Source of the DNA: Rutpela maculata
Taxonomy: Eukaryota > Arthropoda > Insecta > Coleoptera > Cerambycidae
NCBI GenBank assembly: GCA_936432065.2
Contig: OW386287.2
Location: forward strand, 185,999,729-186,063,728
Direction: 5' to 3'
DNA length: 64,000 nt
The notes under the pieces are model-generated. The model saw only the letters and a program-made list of their open reading frames with translations, ran no database searches and was not told where the DNA came from. Of this stretch, positions 1 through 12,669 are shown in pieces (within the stretch, counting starts at the first letter, position 1; each line of letters starts with the position of its first letter). The position numbers and the translations under genes are program-made.

Positions 1-904
1 TGTTATGTTTTCTCCTTCTAACTGATAGTTTAGACACTTCCTGTCGCCGTCAATTTTTTGTACAGCTGATGTGTCTTCGTCCCTACGTTCCGTAGTGGAT
101 ACATTATTTTTATGTTTTCTGGAGAGTTATTATTTCTTGCTTACTTTTTACTTGTTACGATTACAGTCCTAAACTTTTTAATAAACTTTCTTAGCCTTAC
201 CAGAGCCGTACCAGAAGTATAAACGACCAGTATGTTTTTATAGCATGCATGAGGTTTTTTTTTAATTTTTAATGGCACTGAAACCAAGCTAGTGAGCATC
301 AATTTTATCCAACCTTTTATTATATTTTTAAATGGTTTAATTTGACACGGTGTACTGTTACCCTGATGGTACGCCCCTGGCTAGGTTCATATGTAAAATT
401 GCTAGAAAGAATTGTTTATTGACTTATTTTTAAGTTATTACCTGCCCTGGGTTTGTTTTCTTTAGTGCGTAAATCGTAAATAGTTTAAGTGGTAAAAATT
501 GGGGACTTATCTTTATTTTTGTTATCTTCTGATACCCTTCACTTGACTATGATTTATTGTTTCCTGGTTGTTTGGTCTTTCGACGGTCTTTGTCAGCCTG
601 TTTTCACTTTGCACTGAGAGATTTAGTCACACGTATTAATTAAATATTAGTTAAGCATATCACTTAATTGTTGTTATCCTAATATGCACCACACCACGCA
701 GAATTTATCCCTTAACAACGAGGATAATTTTCACCTATTTGGGCCAGCTTATGGCCGGGTTTTTATTCGATTTAGTGGGACTGTTTCTAAGGTGCGTCTA
801 TTCACTTTAATATCACTAGACGAACTTGATAATTAATATTTTTATAGAAAACACAAAATACGAATAAATATCTACTACACTGAAATTGACATCCATGGCA
901 TTAC
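1..904. other. No gene seen; AT-rich sequence
   Basis: No open reading frame, terminal repeat or recognised motif. Probably intron of the minus-strand receptor gene or decayed repeats. Confidence 0.4.
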
Positions 905-1265
905 TTGATATAATCTCATCTGTCTATGAGGAGTTTAGAAAAAGATTGTAAAAATGTGTACTAGTATAGGAGGTCTACATGTAAAATAATTCTGAACTTA
1001 GTTGAATAAAATGTAGTTTTTATTTGAAAATGATTTCCTTATTTTGCAACTAAACTTCGTATTTAAGCTTTTCTTCTTAATTGAAAAAATTTTGTTAAAT
1101 AAAATTTTCAATAAAAATGTAAAAAGGCAAATTGCATAAAGTCGATTTCATATTTTCTAATTTTTAAAATACCCTGTATAATTTACCTTAAGTTTGACAA
1201 CTGTTTATGACTTCCTAAGACAAGCAAAACTTTTTTAAAGAATGACTTTTTCTCGGCAAATCAAA
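905..1265 (+). repeat. Dispersed repeat, copy 1 (inverted copy at 26170-26520)
   Basis: Runs from 'tctgtctatgaggagttt' to 'gactttttctcggcaaatc'. The reverse complement recurs at 26170-26520 with the same order of landmarks (TCTGTCTATGA, TTTATTGAAAA, AACAGTT, GAGAAAAAGT). No coding capacity is seen; family unknown. Confidence 0.7.
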
Positions 1266-1350
1266 AATAAGAAAGTCTACGAGCGTGCGGTACTTCATCC
1301 TGGGACACAATGTGTAGTCTGCTATTGCAAACTGCGCACGCGTCACTTTT

Positions 1351-2853
1351 TAGTCCAGTCAATGAAAGAGTTGTAGAGAACATTTTGGAGGGGAGAATTT
1401 TTCTCTTCAGGAATGTGTTGGGGGTAGTCAAGAGGTAAACATACTAAAAGTCCCCGCCCCTAGCCCCGCCGCTTCAGTAGGAGAGGGGGGTGGAAAGGTT
1501 CCTTTCTTCGATTCTTCGCTTATAACTCGGAAACGATACGTCGTACGAAAAAAGGTAATCTATGCAAAATTGAACGTAATTAAATTTCCCACAAGAATGT
1601 TTATATTCATTTTTTTCCTATGTGTTATATTTTACGAGATATTCGCCAGCGAAACTCGATAATTAATAAGATAAAATCAATTGTATACCTTGAATATTTC
1701 TATCAAAGCGGTTTACCGTGGTCTGTTAATAAATCACAGTCACAAAACAATCTTTATTTTACAACACTCGACGTATTTACTAACGTAATATTTTGTCGAA
1801 GTCTAGACATTTCCTTAAATATACAGTGTGACTCACTTAAAATGAAGATACCCTTATAACTTTTTCATTTTGTTTCCGATTTTAATCTAATTTTACTCAA
1901 GTATAGAACAAATTAGGATCTACTTACGACCAGAAAATCATTCACCTGCTATAAGGGCAAAGCTACCTGGGGTACCAAAATATGAAGAAAAAGATTAAAA
2001 ATCATATTGATTTTTAATTTTACGAACGATGAATTTTACGTAGCCACCACAAATTGCGGAAACTGAGGACCCCCTTTGCCAAATGAGCTTATGTATGAGA
2101 TATCCCCCATCAATAATCAAATCAAATTTTGGTGTACTAACTGTTTGTGGCGCCGATTGGATGCATTTTTTAGAATTTCTAACATTCAAAATGTTTTATT
2201 TTTTTCAGCATATTTTGGTACCGCAGGTGGCTTTGCCTTTTTGCATTTGAATGATTTTTTGGTCATAAGTAGATCCTAATTTGTTCTATACTTGGGTAAA
2301 AATTTGATTCAAATCGGAAACAAAATGAAAAAGTTATAAGGGTATCTTCATTTTAAGTGAGTCACACTGTATATTTAAGGAAATGTCTAGACTTCGACAA
2401 AATATTACGTTAGTAAATACGTCGAGTGTTGTAAAATAAAGATTGTTTTGTGACTGTGATTTATTAGCAGACCACGGTAAACCGCTTTGATAGAAATATT
2501 CAAGGTACACAATTGATTTTTTCTTATTAATTATCGATTTTCGCTGGCGAATATCTCGTAAAATATAACACATAGGAAGAAAATTAATATAAACATTCTT
2601 GTGGGAAATTTAATTACGTTTAATTTTGCATAGATTACCTTTTCCCATACGACGCATCGTTTCCGAGTTATAAGCGAAGAATCGAAAAAAGGAACTTTTC
2701 CACCCCCCTCCCCCCTGAAGCGGTGGGGCTAGGGGCGGGGACTTTTAGTATGTTTACCTCCTGACTACCCCCAACACATCCCTGAAGAGAAAAATTCTCC
2801 CCTCCAAAATGTTCTCTACAATGTTCTCTTTTGGGCATTCATTGATTGGACTA
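1351..2853. mobile_element. Foldback element / long palindrome, about 1.5 kb
   Basis: The two ends are reverse complements (left 'tagtccagtcaatga', right 'tcattgattggacta'), and the arms stay alignable for roughly 640 bp each up to a spacer near 1995-2195. Open frames at 1620-1859 (+) and 2334-2573 (-) are mirror images of one another: they are the two arms read from either side, not two genes. No transposase is seen, so this is a non-autonomous foldback element. Confidence 0.85.
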
Positions 2854-3078
2854 TTTGTCTAATTTATGTGTACCAAAATTTTTAAATTCAAAGACAATAA
2901 AAAATTGGGGCCGTACACTGACTTGTGGCCACCCGGTATATTGAAAAAAAATCGAGTCATGAGAAATATACTTGGAACCATTGAAATTAATAGTATTTTA
3001 AATGTTAGAAGTTCATTATCTATAGTTTTTTTATATCGTTAATTTTGTAATAAAAGAAAACAACAGAACATTTAATAC

Positions 3079-3400
3079 CTATTTACTCGAGAAGTCATGA
3101 TTACACTTTTCCTGAACGTAAACGTCTATCTCTGGACGATAATTCATCTCTACAAATTTCTCCAGTACACTAGGAAGATTTGCTTCGATCGCGATTTGTT
3201 CATTAGTGTTGAGGATTCGGCGTTGAACTTTCGTGATAAATTCCCAGAGCTGTTCAGTATGCGGCAAGCATGTACGTTGAGGAACTTCGCAGTTTCTCTA
3301 ATGTTCATCGAGGCTTTCTCACTTCTCCCAGGACCTCCCGCTTTCCTAACTTTCATCCTTTACCCCATTTCATCATCCTCTCTTACCCCACGCCCCTGTC
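3079..3400 (-). pseudogene. Unassigned coding-like fragment
   Basis: Two overlapping minus-strand frames give 62 and 68 residues (reading 'LWEFITKVQRRILN' and 'NIRETAKFLNVH'). The composition is less AT-rich than the surroundings and reads like protein. It vaguely recalls the C-terminal stretch of mariner-type transposases, but no catalytic motif is visible and I do not assign it. Confidence 0.25.
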
Positions 3401-3519
3401 AACTTCAATCGAGGGATAAGTTTGTCCAGGACCGGCGTTACGCAGACGTGAAATTTTGTTACATCAATAATTACTCAGCCAGATAAGAAGTAATGTAATT
3501 TAATATTTCAGTTTCCTTC

Positions 3520-3680
3520 TGGATGAATAGAGATTTTCAAAATAAAGCTTTAACCAAATATATAGATAAGAGCAATGGATACCCTGAAAATTTTGTTGAT
3601 AAATTAATTAGAAAACTAAACTTTAAGGATACAACCGGAACTCGACCTCGAACATTTTCCTTCACATATGCAACATTGCA
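3520..3680 (+). pseudogene. Possible retroelement fragment
   Basis: The frame starting at 3523 contains 'NGYPENFVDKLIRKLNF', which resembles the segment after the reverse transcriptase core in some retroelements (Penelope-like or LINE), where a 'YP..FI..I' pattern is common. It is short, with no catalytic residues, so this is a weak call. Confidence 0.25.
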
Positions 3681-4083
3681 CTTTTGCTGCAGGTCAGTTA
3701 CAGTGACCATTGCAGTTATAAATCTTACATTTACAAAATTAATGTAAATTGAAACTTTTAAGTTTTGGTTCTTTGGTCATCATTATTGGAACCATGCTTT
3801 CGTCTAATTTACATGAACCAAAATAAAAAATGCAAGGCTGACGCTGGTGAATCTCACGAGTTGTTTTATAAATTTCACTCTGGAGGAGAGCGTTTTTTCA
3901 CATGATACAAGAATGCGTATTTCGTTGGAGGAAGGTGTCTAAAATAATAATTTGAGTAGTGAAGGCAAAATTTGACGTACTTAATAAAATATAAATAAAA
4001 TTAAAAAAAAATATGGGTGCCCTGCATGTATTTATGTGAAGGCAATTATAATCAACCAATAGAAAAGTCATTATATTTTCCTG

Positions 4084-5860
4084 ATAGTACAGTACAGTAG
4101 AGGTAAAAAATATGCGAAACTTCGGAATAATGTTATATTGAAAGGATTTCGTTCATTTTTGGCAGTATAATAGTAAATGCTTCACAGAACAGTTTATATA
4201 TATATATTGCGGGGGCTTGCTAATTTATGGGGGGTGGCACTTAAAAAAAATATATATTTATTGGAGCTGAAGTAGAAGAAAAGTATGCAATTTTTTACAT
4301 AAATTGGTAGTTTTTAAGTTATAACGACTTCAAAATTGCGATTTTTAGCTTAAAAAAAGGTATTTCCGAACGGCTTTCGTCAAGTATCTCGAAAAGTATC
4401 ACTTTATCGAAAAAATGTTACAGACCAATTACAGAAAGTACAAACTGGGAATTATTTATATTTTTTGTTTATTTATGTAGGATTAATAATTTCGGAGATA
4501 TTTAAGTTTACATTTGGCATCCAAGTGTTTATAAGATAATTATTTAGAGTGAGAGTTAAATATCTCAGAAACTGTGACACCTACGTCAAGGATGCTAATA
4601 AGTAGAATAATAGGTTATTAATTAAGCTTTCAACTGTTTTTTTATTGGTTCCTGTAGCATAAAAAACAAAGAAGTTATGACCGAAGCAATGTGCGTCTAA
4701 ACATTTTTTTAATAACAACGTCGCCATTTTGTTACTGTAATTAGCCAGTAATTAAAAAAAAAGGAATTTCGAACACTGTTTTTCATTAACATATAGCATG
4801 ACGTAGATGCTCAAATTTTTTCGTTTGTGTAGAGCACTTGCTTTAGAAAAAATACAGTTTAAACTATAAAGGTATTTTCGATAAAACGTAATTTTTTTTT
4901 CTTTTTCAAATATCTCAATAAATATTAGTTTTATTGAAGGGTAGAGGCCAAAAATACAGCTCATAAACTTATAATGAATTTGGCTTGTTTATTTGTTTAA
5001 ATAGATTTAATAGTTTCGGAGATACGAAAGTTTACAAATGGCGTCCGAACGTTTATAAGACGAAAAATGCAGTTTAAATGTTGAATATCTCAGAAATTGT
5101 GACACCTACGTCACGCATGCTAAGAAATGAAATTAAAGACAATTAATTGCGCTTTCAAATTATTTTTTACTCGTTCCTGTAGCATAAGAAATAAAGAAGT
5201 TATGATGGAAAAATATGCGTATTTATATTTTTTTATATAAAAAGGTCGCCATTTGGTTACTCTAATTAGCCAGTAATTTAAAAAAATTATCTCAAATACA
5301 GTTTTTCGTTAAGATGTAGCATTACCTAGATGCTCAAATTTTGTTGCTCATTTAAAGCACTTTCTTTAGAAAAAAAATGCATTTTAAACTTTAAAGGTAA
5401 TTTCGAAACACTTGGATACCAAATATAAACTTAAATATCTCCGAAATTATTAATCCTACATCAATAAACAAAAAATATAATTAATTCCCAGTTTGTACTT
5501 TCTGTAATTGGTCTGTAACATTTTTTCGATAAAGTAATACTTTTCGAGATACTTGACGAAAACCGTTTGGAAATACCTTTTTTTTTTTGAGCCAAAATCG
5601 CAGTTTTGAAGTCGTTATAACTTAAAAACTATCAATTTATGTGAAAAATTGCATAGAACCTTTTCTTCTTAAAATTTGATTCTATTTCAGCTCCAATAAA
5701 TATATATATATTTTTAAGTGCCACCCCCTATAAATTAGCAAGCCCCAGCACAATAAAGAAACTTTTCTGTGAAGCATTTAATATTATACTGCCAAAAATG
5801 AATTAAATTCGTTCAGTATGACATTATTCCGAAGTTAAAACGTCTAGTTACTGTACTATA
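4084..5860. mobile_element. Foldback element with internal direct repeats, about 1.8 kb
   Basis: The outer arms mirror each other: 'cttcggaataatg' and 'ggcttgctaatttatggg' on the left reappear inverted at about 5700-5840. Inside, a block of about 200 bp ('aatatctcagaaactgtgac' to 'aaagaagttatga') occurs twice in direct orientation (about 4550-4700 and 5080-5210). A half-length relative lies at 8930-9420. No coding sequence is seen. Confidence 0.8.
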
Positions 5861-5932
5861 TTAATTAGCAGCAAAAGCACTGTTGAATATCTAAAAATTG
5901 CTAATTAGTACAGTAGATAGGTACATTCTTAG

Positions 5933-7586
5933 TTCGATGCCCTGAATAAAATAAGAAAGAATGCAAAATTTGATCTCAGCCGCCGGCGCCGCCATATTGA
6001 AAAAATGGCGCGCACAAAAACAGTTTCTTTTAAATAACTCGCTTCGGGTGCCTCATGCAGCAAAAAATGTTCTAATGAAAATAAAAGAGCATTAAATTTT
6101 CTATAAAATATGTCCTATACATTTTTTCATAAAACTGAATAGTTTCGATGCAGCAGCCGATCGATGTCAAGCATTCTTGACAAAATTATAATATTTTGCA
6201 ATTTCTCGATTTAGTGCGAATTTTATGAAGGAGCATTTTTGTGTTGAGACAAAATTTGTTTTCTTACCTGAAAATCCTCAAATATAGTTGAGTTTACTTG
6301 TCTGCTACGCATAGTTCGATATTCAATACTTGTTTCCACACCATCTTGAGGTAGAGTATATGGTGCGTTTTTTCTTTATCCTATAGACCTAATCCACGAC
6401 TAGCCTGCTTCTTGAGGCGTTTCAGGTGCTTAATGTCTAAGGTCCGGATTCGTTGTAGTCTTCAACAATACTTTCTTCAGAAATTGCTTCCGTTGCACTT
6501 TCCACTGATTATACGTATTGATTGTTCTCCATGCTTTCGAGAAATGTTTCGACAGGAGAGTCGACTTCTTCGTCATGAAGCTTGTCGACTGTTGCTGGTG
6601 CATTGTCGCAGCTTTATCCGTTACAAAATTTTCAAATTACAGAACATTTTAACTCTGCCTTTCTACAACCACATGCTGCACTTGCATTTACAGGAAAGAA
6701 ATTTAAGTAGCTTTTCAGAAGCAGGATCTTTCAGCATTGTTCTGGTGTAAGCCCAGCTTTGCTGTGTTTCCAACCCCATTCTTCAACATTTTTACAAATC
6801 CCCTGCCACTCCTGGACTTGATATGTCCTGAATGAATGCTGCCGTGCCGCTGCAGCTGTAGGTGGTAGAGACGCGATGTTGAACTTGCTTTTTGTGAGCG
6901 ATCTTACGAAACATTAGTAACGGTAAGCATACATACTCTCTGTTGTCCCCATGTTTGACTCCATACAGTGCAATAATAAAACGTTCCCCAGCATCAGCGA
7001 TAGCGTCCGGTTCAGCATTACTATCTTGAAAAAGTTGAATTGAAGTAATTTCCGAAGCAAGTATTGTTGAAGACTGCAACGAACCTGGACCTTCGACATC
7101 AAGCACCTAAAACGCCTTAAGAAGCAGGCTAGTCGTGGATTAGATCTATAGGACACAACCACGTAAAAAAAACGAGCGATATACTCTACCTCAAGGTGGT
7201 GTGGAAGTGAGTATTGAACATTGAGCTATGCGTAGCAGATAAGTAAAATCAAATATATTTGAGGATTTTCGGGTATGAAAACAAATTTTATCTCAATACA
7301 AAAATACTAAATTGAGAAATTACAAAAAATCATAATTTTGTCAAGAATGCTTGAGTTCGATCGGCTGCTGCACCGAACCTGTTCAGTTTAACGAAAAAAT
7401 ATATAGGACATATTTTGTAGAAAATTTAATGCTATTTTGTTCTCATAAGAACATTTTTTGCCGTATGAGGCACCCGAAGCGAGATATTTAAAAGAAACTG
7501 TTTTTGTGCGCCATTTTTTCAATATGGCAGCGCCGGAGGCTGAGATCGCATTTTGCATTTTTTCTTATTTCATTCAGGGCATCGAA
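5933..7586. mobile_element. Inverted-repeat element A, carrying a CXC-gene remnant
   Basis: The ends are 'ttcgatgccctga' and its complement; the arms are about 555 bp (5933-6490 and 7040-7586) and highly similar, including a GCCGCCATATTGAA motif near each end. The right arm itself encodes part of the minus-strand gene fragment, so the gene and the arms overlap. Flanking bases show no clear target duplication. Confidence 0.85.
6540..7106 (-). pseudogene. Decayed C-terminal part of an XPG-like/CXC-domain protein
   Basis: The minus strand reads 'DAGERFIIALYG', then after a frameshift near 6915 'LPPTAAAARQHSFRTYQVQ' with 'EEWGWKHSKAGLTP', then in decayed frames a cysteine-rich tail with 'CGCRKAELKCS'. 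This order (GE-F-ALYG, LPPT-A-QH-Y-Q, W-GW, CXC cluster) is that of a multicopy invertebrate protein family also present at 21181-22875 and 30600-31316. The XPG-like acidic motifs lie upstream and are missing. At least two frameshifts and several stops make it inactive. Confidence 0.7.
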
Positions 7587-7698
7587 ATCTACAAATTCCC
7601 AAAGTTTGAGAACTCTCCCACTTATTCGGACTAAACCCCATGATTTATGCTCTCACCGCTGTATTAAATACCTGAAAGGAAGAATAAGTTGTGCTCTG

Positions 7699-7741
7699 AA
7701 CGACTAGCTATATGAGTTATCATATAGCTAGTCGTTCAGAA
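7699..7741. repeat. Perfect short hairpin
   Basis: Twenty bases beginning 'ctgaacgactagctatatga' pair with their exact complement across a four-base loop, ending at 'agtcgttcag'. It sits just outside element A. Confidence 0.8.
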
Positions 7742-8282
7742 ACTTACTTTCACCTTCCATGGTTTAAACGACTCAAAATAATTAATACAAAACACCGTAT
7801 AAGAAAGAAATAATCTAATAAACTATACTAAGTAAGTACAGTCAAAGTGTCCGTGCAACCCCCCCCCCCCGATCCTTGGAGGTCAATGTTTGTCAAAAAG
7901 ATCGAAGCCTAAGGAACAATTTAAGACATGTCCCAAAAAAAAAAAACCGGGGCTGTACTTTCAAAATGGTGTCCGTTAAAAAAAATTGCAAATATTGTTT
8001 TTGTCATTTAACACAAAAACTAAAAAAGATGCAGAAAAACTTTATGTGCAAAAAACAAAGTGCATAAAATTTTTTAGAATTTTGTTGCTATACAATATTT
8101 GGATAGGAGTTACCATTTTCCAGATACGTAAAGCTAGGGAGGGCTACACTCTGTAGTCAGCTCTAATATGGAAACACTAACAATCACATAAAAAGTCTCA
8201 AATAAAAAAATTTCTTTAAACTTTCAACCCCACTTTACTTCGATGCACCAGCCTTCTAAATTTAATAATAAGAAAAGGACCC

Positions 8283-10942
8283 CGTATCTGAACCTATGTA
8301 AAAAGTGGTTTCAGTGAAATATCATAAAACTGGAGTATGTTGTACTTCAAACCAAGTCTCAATGGGCCCAACCCCCTAAAGTCAAGGGTTTCCAAGATAT
8401 TTAAGTATAAACTTTGAAAAATAGTCCCTTAAGGTAAACCAGAAAAAGGCGAAAAGTTCAGTGACTGGACCGCAGTTTTCGACGGCGAGCAAACGCAATG
8501 GTGACAATATTTTCCGACCTACCCTTCACCCACTACCCCTAAACAGGAAAAACAACCTCTTTTTCCGATTTTCCGGTGCTAGGCTTGCGAGGCTTGTCGG
8601 ATCTGTTTTTTTTTTGTCAATTAGAATAAAATAACTAAATGTTGACAACAGGTGACCTAACCCACCCCCGGGAGTTGAAACTACCCCACCCCCAATAACG
8701 AAATACCACGAAAACAACGATACTAAGCCCCTATTTATATAATATGATGATAATAGGTCCGTTCAGCATTTTTTTCTTTTAAAAATCGAAAGTAGAACAC
8801 TTTTTAAGGCAATTTCCAAATTTTTAGGTTTTTATTCGGACGATTAAGCCCTTAAATAAATTACCAAAGTTGACTTTGTAGATGCCGATCAGGTGACAGT
8901 CGAGAATTAATAAATTAAAAATATTGGAGGTGAAATAAAATACAATTTTAAGAAGAAAAGGTTCTATGCAACTTTTCATAAAAATTGATAGTCTTTAAAT
9001 TATAACGACTTGAAAATTGGGATTTTAGCTTAAAAAAAGGTATTTCAAAACAATATTAGTCAAATAACTTGAAATTACTACATTGAGCGAAAACATGCTA
9101 GAGACAAATAAGAAAGCCACTAAATTGAAGATGAATAATGTTTTTTTTCTAATTTCTGTAGAGTTAATGATTTCGGAGATATGGAAGTATAAAGGTGGCG
9201 TCCGAACATCCATAAGACGAAGTATTTAGTTTAAATGTAGTTAAATATCTCAGAAACCATGGCACTTACGTCGAAAGCAGTAACAACAAAAATGAAAGAC
9301 TATTAATTGGGCTTTCAAATGGTTTTTTTTTTCTATTTCTATAGCATAAAAAAACAAAGAAGTTATGACAGAAACAATGTACTTTTTCAATTTTTATTTA
9401 TGCAAAATGACGTCACGAGTCGGCGAAGAGCTTTATACTGAAACCCAATTTTTAACATTAAATATCTAAGGATTGGATATACTTATGAAATTTTAACAGC
9501 TTATCTAGATGATCGAATTCTATTGAATGCCATAAAGAAAATAACGAAAAAAATTATCGGTAACAAGCCCATTCCATTCCAGTGATAATGGCAATGACGA
9601 CGAAGATGTTGATTATGAATGTAACGAGATGGACTGTGACGTCCATTTCAACTCGGGCGAACAGTGTGACTATAAGCATTTTTGTATTACATTTTCTGAA
9701 AGATCTATTAATTCTAGAGCGAAATGAAAAAAAAAGAATATTCTAGGGTTTCTATAGGTTTCAAAATTAATCAAGAACATTAACGCGTGGATCTTTCGTA
9801 TTATAGCTGCGTAACGCCAATCACTCCTCTATCGCAACGGGAGACGTAACTGCTTGCCTAGATGCCTAACAGTTTGTATTTAAATACCGCAAATGCGTCA
9901 TGCGGATTAAAAGTACCGTGTGCATCATGAATAGTGCAAATACCATAGGTGATGGATATTAATTATATCAACGTTTAGAAAGCTTTTTTACTCCTTTAGG
10001 GGGAGAGTTTTGGAAAATTCTTGTGTAGGTCCTAAAAACAACCACCACGCAAAATTTTGACTTGCTAGGATTAAAGCTACAGGAGACACAGGAGGGGTCA
10101 GTCAGTCACTCACAATCAGTGGTATTTTTTTTTTTTTTTTATATAGGTATACACTTCATTGTGTAAAAATAAAGAGGTTTAGAGAAGATTTTATGTCACT
10201 TTAAAGTAATAATAATATATCTTCTTGATAGTGAAAACTGACATGGTAATCATTATTTACGATTTTAAAAATACAACTTACCGTTTCATTTTCACTATTC
10301 TCATTTTGGCACTTATATACTGGTGATTTGTGTTAAAATATTCCATCACCATAATTAAATCCGCCTCTGGTAGATTAGACGAATCTGTTTTTAAATAGTC
10401 GGATTCACACAGAGTAAAAGATCCTATGTCTCCTTATTGATAATACTAACACTAACTTGCGATTGCGGAAGATTATTATGCGACGTAGAGCTAGGGAGAG
10501 ACTGACGTCAGCGATTCGAGCGCCTCAGCCTATGAAGAATTAGAGTTTAAAGCAGTATATTTCTACTTATCGGATTGACCCTCGAGTGTAATAATTATTT
10601 GATGATTACTTCGCACAATTGTATTAAGAAGGGCAATATCAGAAAAATGGGTGGTTTTCCTGTTGGGTGAAGGACAGGTCGGAAAATATTGTCACCATCG
10701 TGTTCCCCTCCATCGGAAACAGGGGCAAGATGTCTTGCGGCCCAGCCACTGAATTTTTGGGCTTTTTTGCCATTCTCTGGTTTACCTTGAGGGACTATTT
10801 TTAAAACTGCTTACTTAAATATCTTGAAAACCCTTGACTTTAGGGGGCCCATTGAGAATTTTAATCAGTATGGTTTGAAGTACAACATACTCCAGTTTTA
10901 GGACATTTGACTGAAACTACTTTTTACATAGGTTCAGATACG
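8283..10942. mobile_element. Inverted-repeat element with about 280-bp arms, 2.66 kb
   Basis: The left arm 8283-8560 ('cgtatctgaacctatgtaaa' onward) matches the complement of 10640-10942. Inside, 8930-9420 is a half copy of the 4084-5860 family and 10107-10140 is a T-rich run. I see no transposase. Confidence 0.8.
9565..9690 (+). pseudogene. Acidic coding-like fragment
   Basis: One frame reads 'SSDNGNDDEDVDYECNEMD', the type of acidic stretch found near the N-terminus of some transposases, for example piggyBac. No further domain follows; it ends within about 40 residues. Confidence 0.2.
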
Positions 10943-11624
10943 TTATATTTTACAACGCACTTTACAATTTTTGATGAACACATACAAGTTTTTATATTTT
11001 TATAACGCTAAATGAACTTTTCGTATTTTGTTAAAATTTAAGTTCGGTATTTTCAATAGCATGCGGAATATTGAGTAAGAAATAATAAAATACATACTTT
11101 CATGTTTTTTACAGTTTTTTCGAATAAATGTGTTTTTCTTTAATTTCACAATTCCGAATGAACTGGTGAACTCGAAATTCGAATCCAGTAGGGAATTTCA
11201 TATTAGAATCTAATTTTCGTTTTTGTATTTCCTTTAGTCACCCCCCCCCCACTCCCCTTTTTCGATTTCGGGATTGCAGATCCCAAATAAATGTTCAAAG
11301 CTATTCCACTAATTCATATATGAAATTATTGTTATATAATTGTTTTTCCTTTGCAGCAACAAATTAATAAAAGTACTCTCTCACCCATCAGATGTAAAAT
11401 CTCAGATTCCTTCTGATAAAAAGATACACTTGAAACAAAGAGAAGTACTGCTGCTGATACAAATTCTCGCGTCCTGCCCTGCATTGTTTCCCCGCCCATT
11501 AAACCCTCTTCTAAACTCCACCCTGGCACTTCCCGATAATATAATAACGCTTTAGAAACTTAGCTTTGGTCTTTATTCAGGAGGCACGTATTAAGAAAAT
11601 TGGCCGCTTTTGAACTGAACTTAC

Positions 11625-11728
11625 CATCTTTGTTCATTCCCATCGCGAGGCATTTCTTCAGGCGACACGCTTGGCACTGGTTCCTGTGAGCTTTGTCGAC
11701 TATACATCGTCCTGTACCTGCCTGACAT
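11625..11728 (-). CDS. Hr51: Internal exon of a nuclear receptor (NR2E3/Hr51-type), second zinc finger of the DNA-binding domain
   Basis: The minus strand reads an acceptor (TTATTTACAG), 34 whole codons, then a donor (GTAAGT). The peptide has the second nuclear-receptor finger: C-x6-C-x9-C-x2-C followed by RLKKC and GMNKD. The six-residue gap between the first two cysteines and the VDKAHRNQCQACRLKKC block fit NR2E3/PNR and its insect orthologue Hr51 (unfulfilled) better than tailless or dissatisfaction. The exon begins with the last base of one codon and ends with the first base (G) of the next, which fits the alanine that follows KD in this subfamily. The product is a nuclear, DNA-binding receptor; in flies Hr51 acts in mushroom-body neurons. 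The exon with finger one should lie at higher coordinates and the exon with the rest of the DBD and the ligand-binding domain at lower ones; I found neither here. No stop or frameshift is visible, so I read it as a live exon flanked by very long, transposon-filled introns. Confidence 0.88.
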
Positions 11729-11863
11729 CTGTAAATAATACTACAGTCAGTCATATTTATACACTACATCTTTTTGAAAACGTTAAAATAAAAGTAGATG
11801 AAGTTTCGAATTGATTTTGAAAGAGATATGTTAAAAACGCGCCGAAACAAAATAGGCCAAACA

Positions 11864-12128
11864 AACAATGCAGAAAAATCTTCTACAATGCAATAAAAGT
11901 ACACAGATAAAAATAATTTCTTGAATCAAGAATCCATTGTTTCAACGAATACGCAGATAAATTTGTCACAAGATAAATTATTTCTGAAACAAACGTATTT
12001 GTTTTATATGAAGAATTTATTTATTTGCGTATAAATATGAAACAATGTATTCTTGAATCAAAACATTATTGTTATCTGTGAAGAAAACAAACTTTTACTG
12101 CATTATAGAAGATTGTTCTGCATTGTTT
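11864..12128. mobile_element. MITE, 265 bp
   Basis: The ends 'aaacaatgcag' and 'ctgcattgttt' are complements, and the arms pair over about 90 bp. It lies about 135 bp upstream of the Hr51 exon with respect to transcription. Non-autonomous and non-coding. Confidence 0.8.
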
Positions 12129-12138
12129 AATTACTATA

Positions 12139-12660
12139 CCATCTCTTGAGGCCTGCTGCTCAACTGAGCAGTTCCATAACTTTTTTCCAGAAATATACCA
12201 CTGTGTAGCAGTGAAAGTGATTTTCACCCCTCGGAAGGAATAATAGATTGGCTCAGAGTCATTGCTGCATCTTTTCTTGAGATGTACTACTTATCTGAGT
12301 GATTCCATATATTTTTTTTTTGGAACAAAGATACCGTTGTGCAGCCTCTATATAGAGAATTACCCCTAAAGGGAAAGAAAAGCGTCGGAGTGATTTCTGC
12401 ACCATCTTTTAAAGCTTTCTGCCAACTGAGCAGTTTCATAATTTTTTTGGAACAAAGATACCACTGTACAGCTATGAAAGCAATTTTCACCCCCCGGAAG
12501 GTATGAACAAGTGTGGAAGGGAGTTTAAATGTAAGTCAGATCCTTCGATTAAAATTTTTTACCGTACTGACAGATACAAATATTTTTTTAAAGAAATGTA
12601 GTTGTTAAATGTATACGAGCACTTTTCACCCCCATAGAGGGTAAAATATTTTGCCAATCG
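12139..12660. repeat. Degenerate tandem repeat, about 125-150-bp units
   Basis: Three full units and a partial one share the order 'caactgagcag', 'ttccataa', 'ggaacaaagataccactgt', 'gattttcacccc', 'ggaagg'. Units are strongly diverged. Confidence 0.6.
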
Positions 12661-12669
12661 GATGCAGCA

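Noticed and set aside
1620..2573. Two 79-residue open frames encoding almost the same peptide on opposite strands
   Set aside because: They are the two arms of the 1351-2853 palindrome; no protein motif and no other support.
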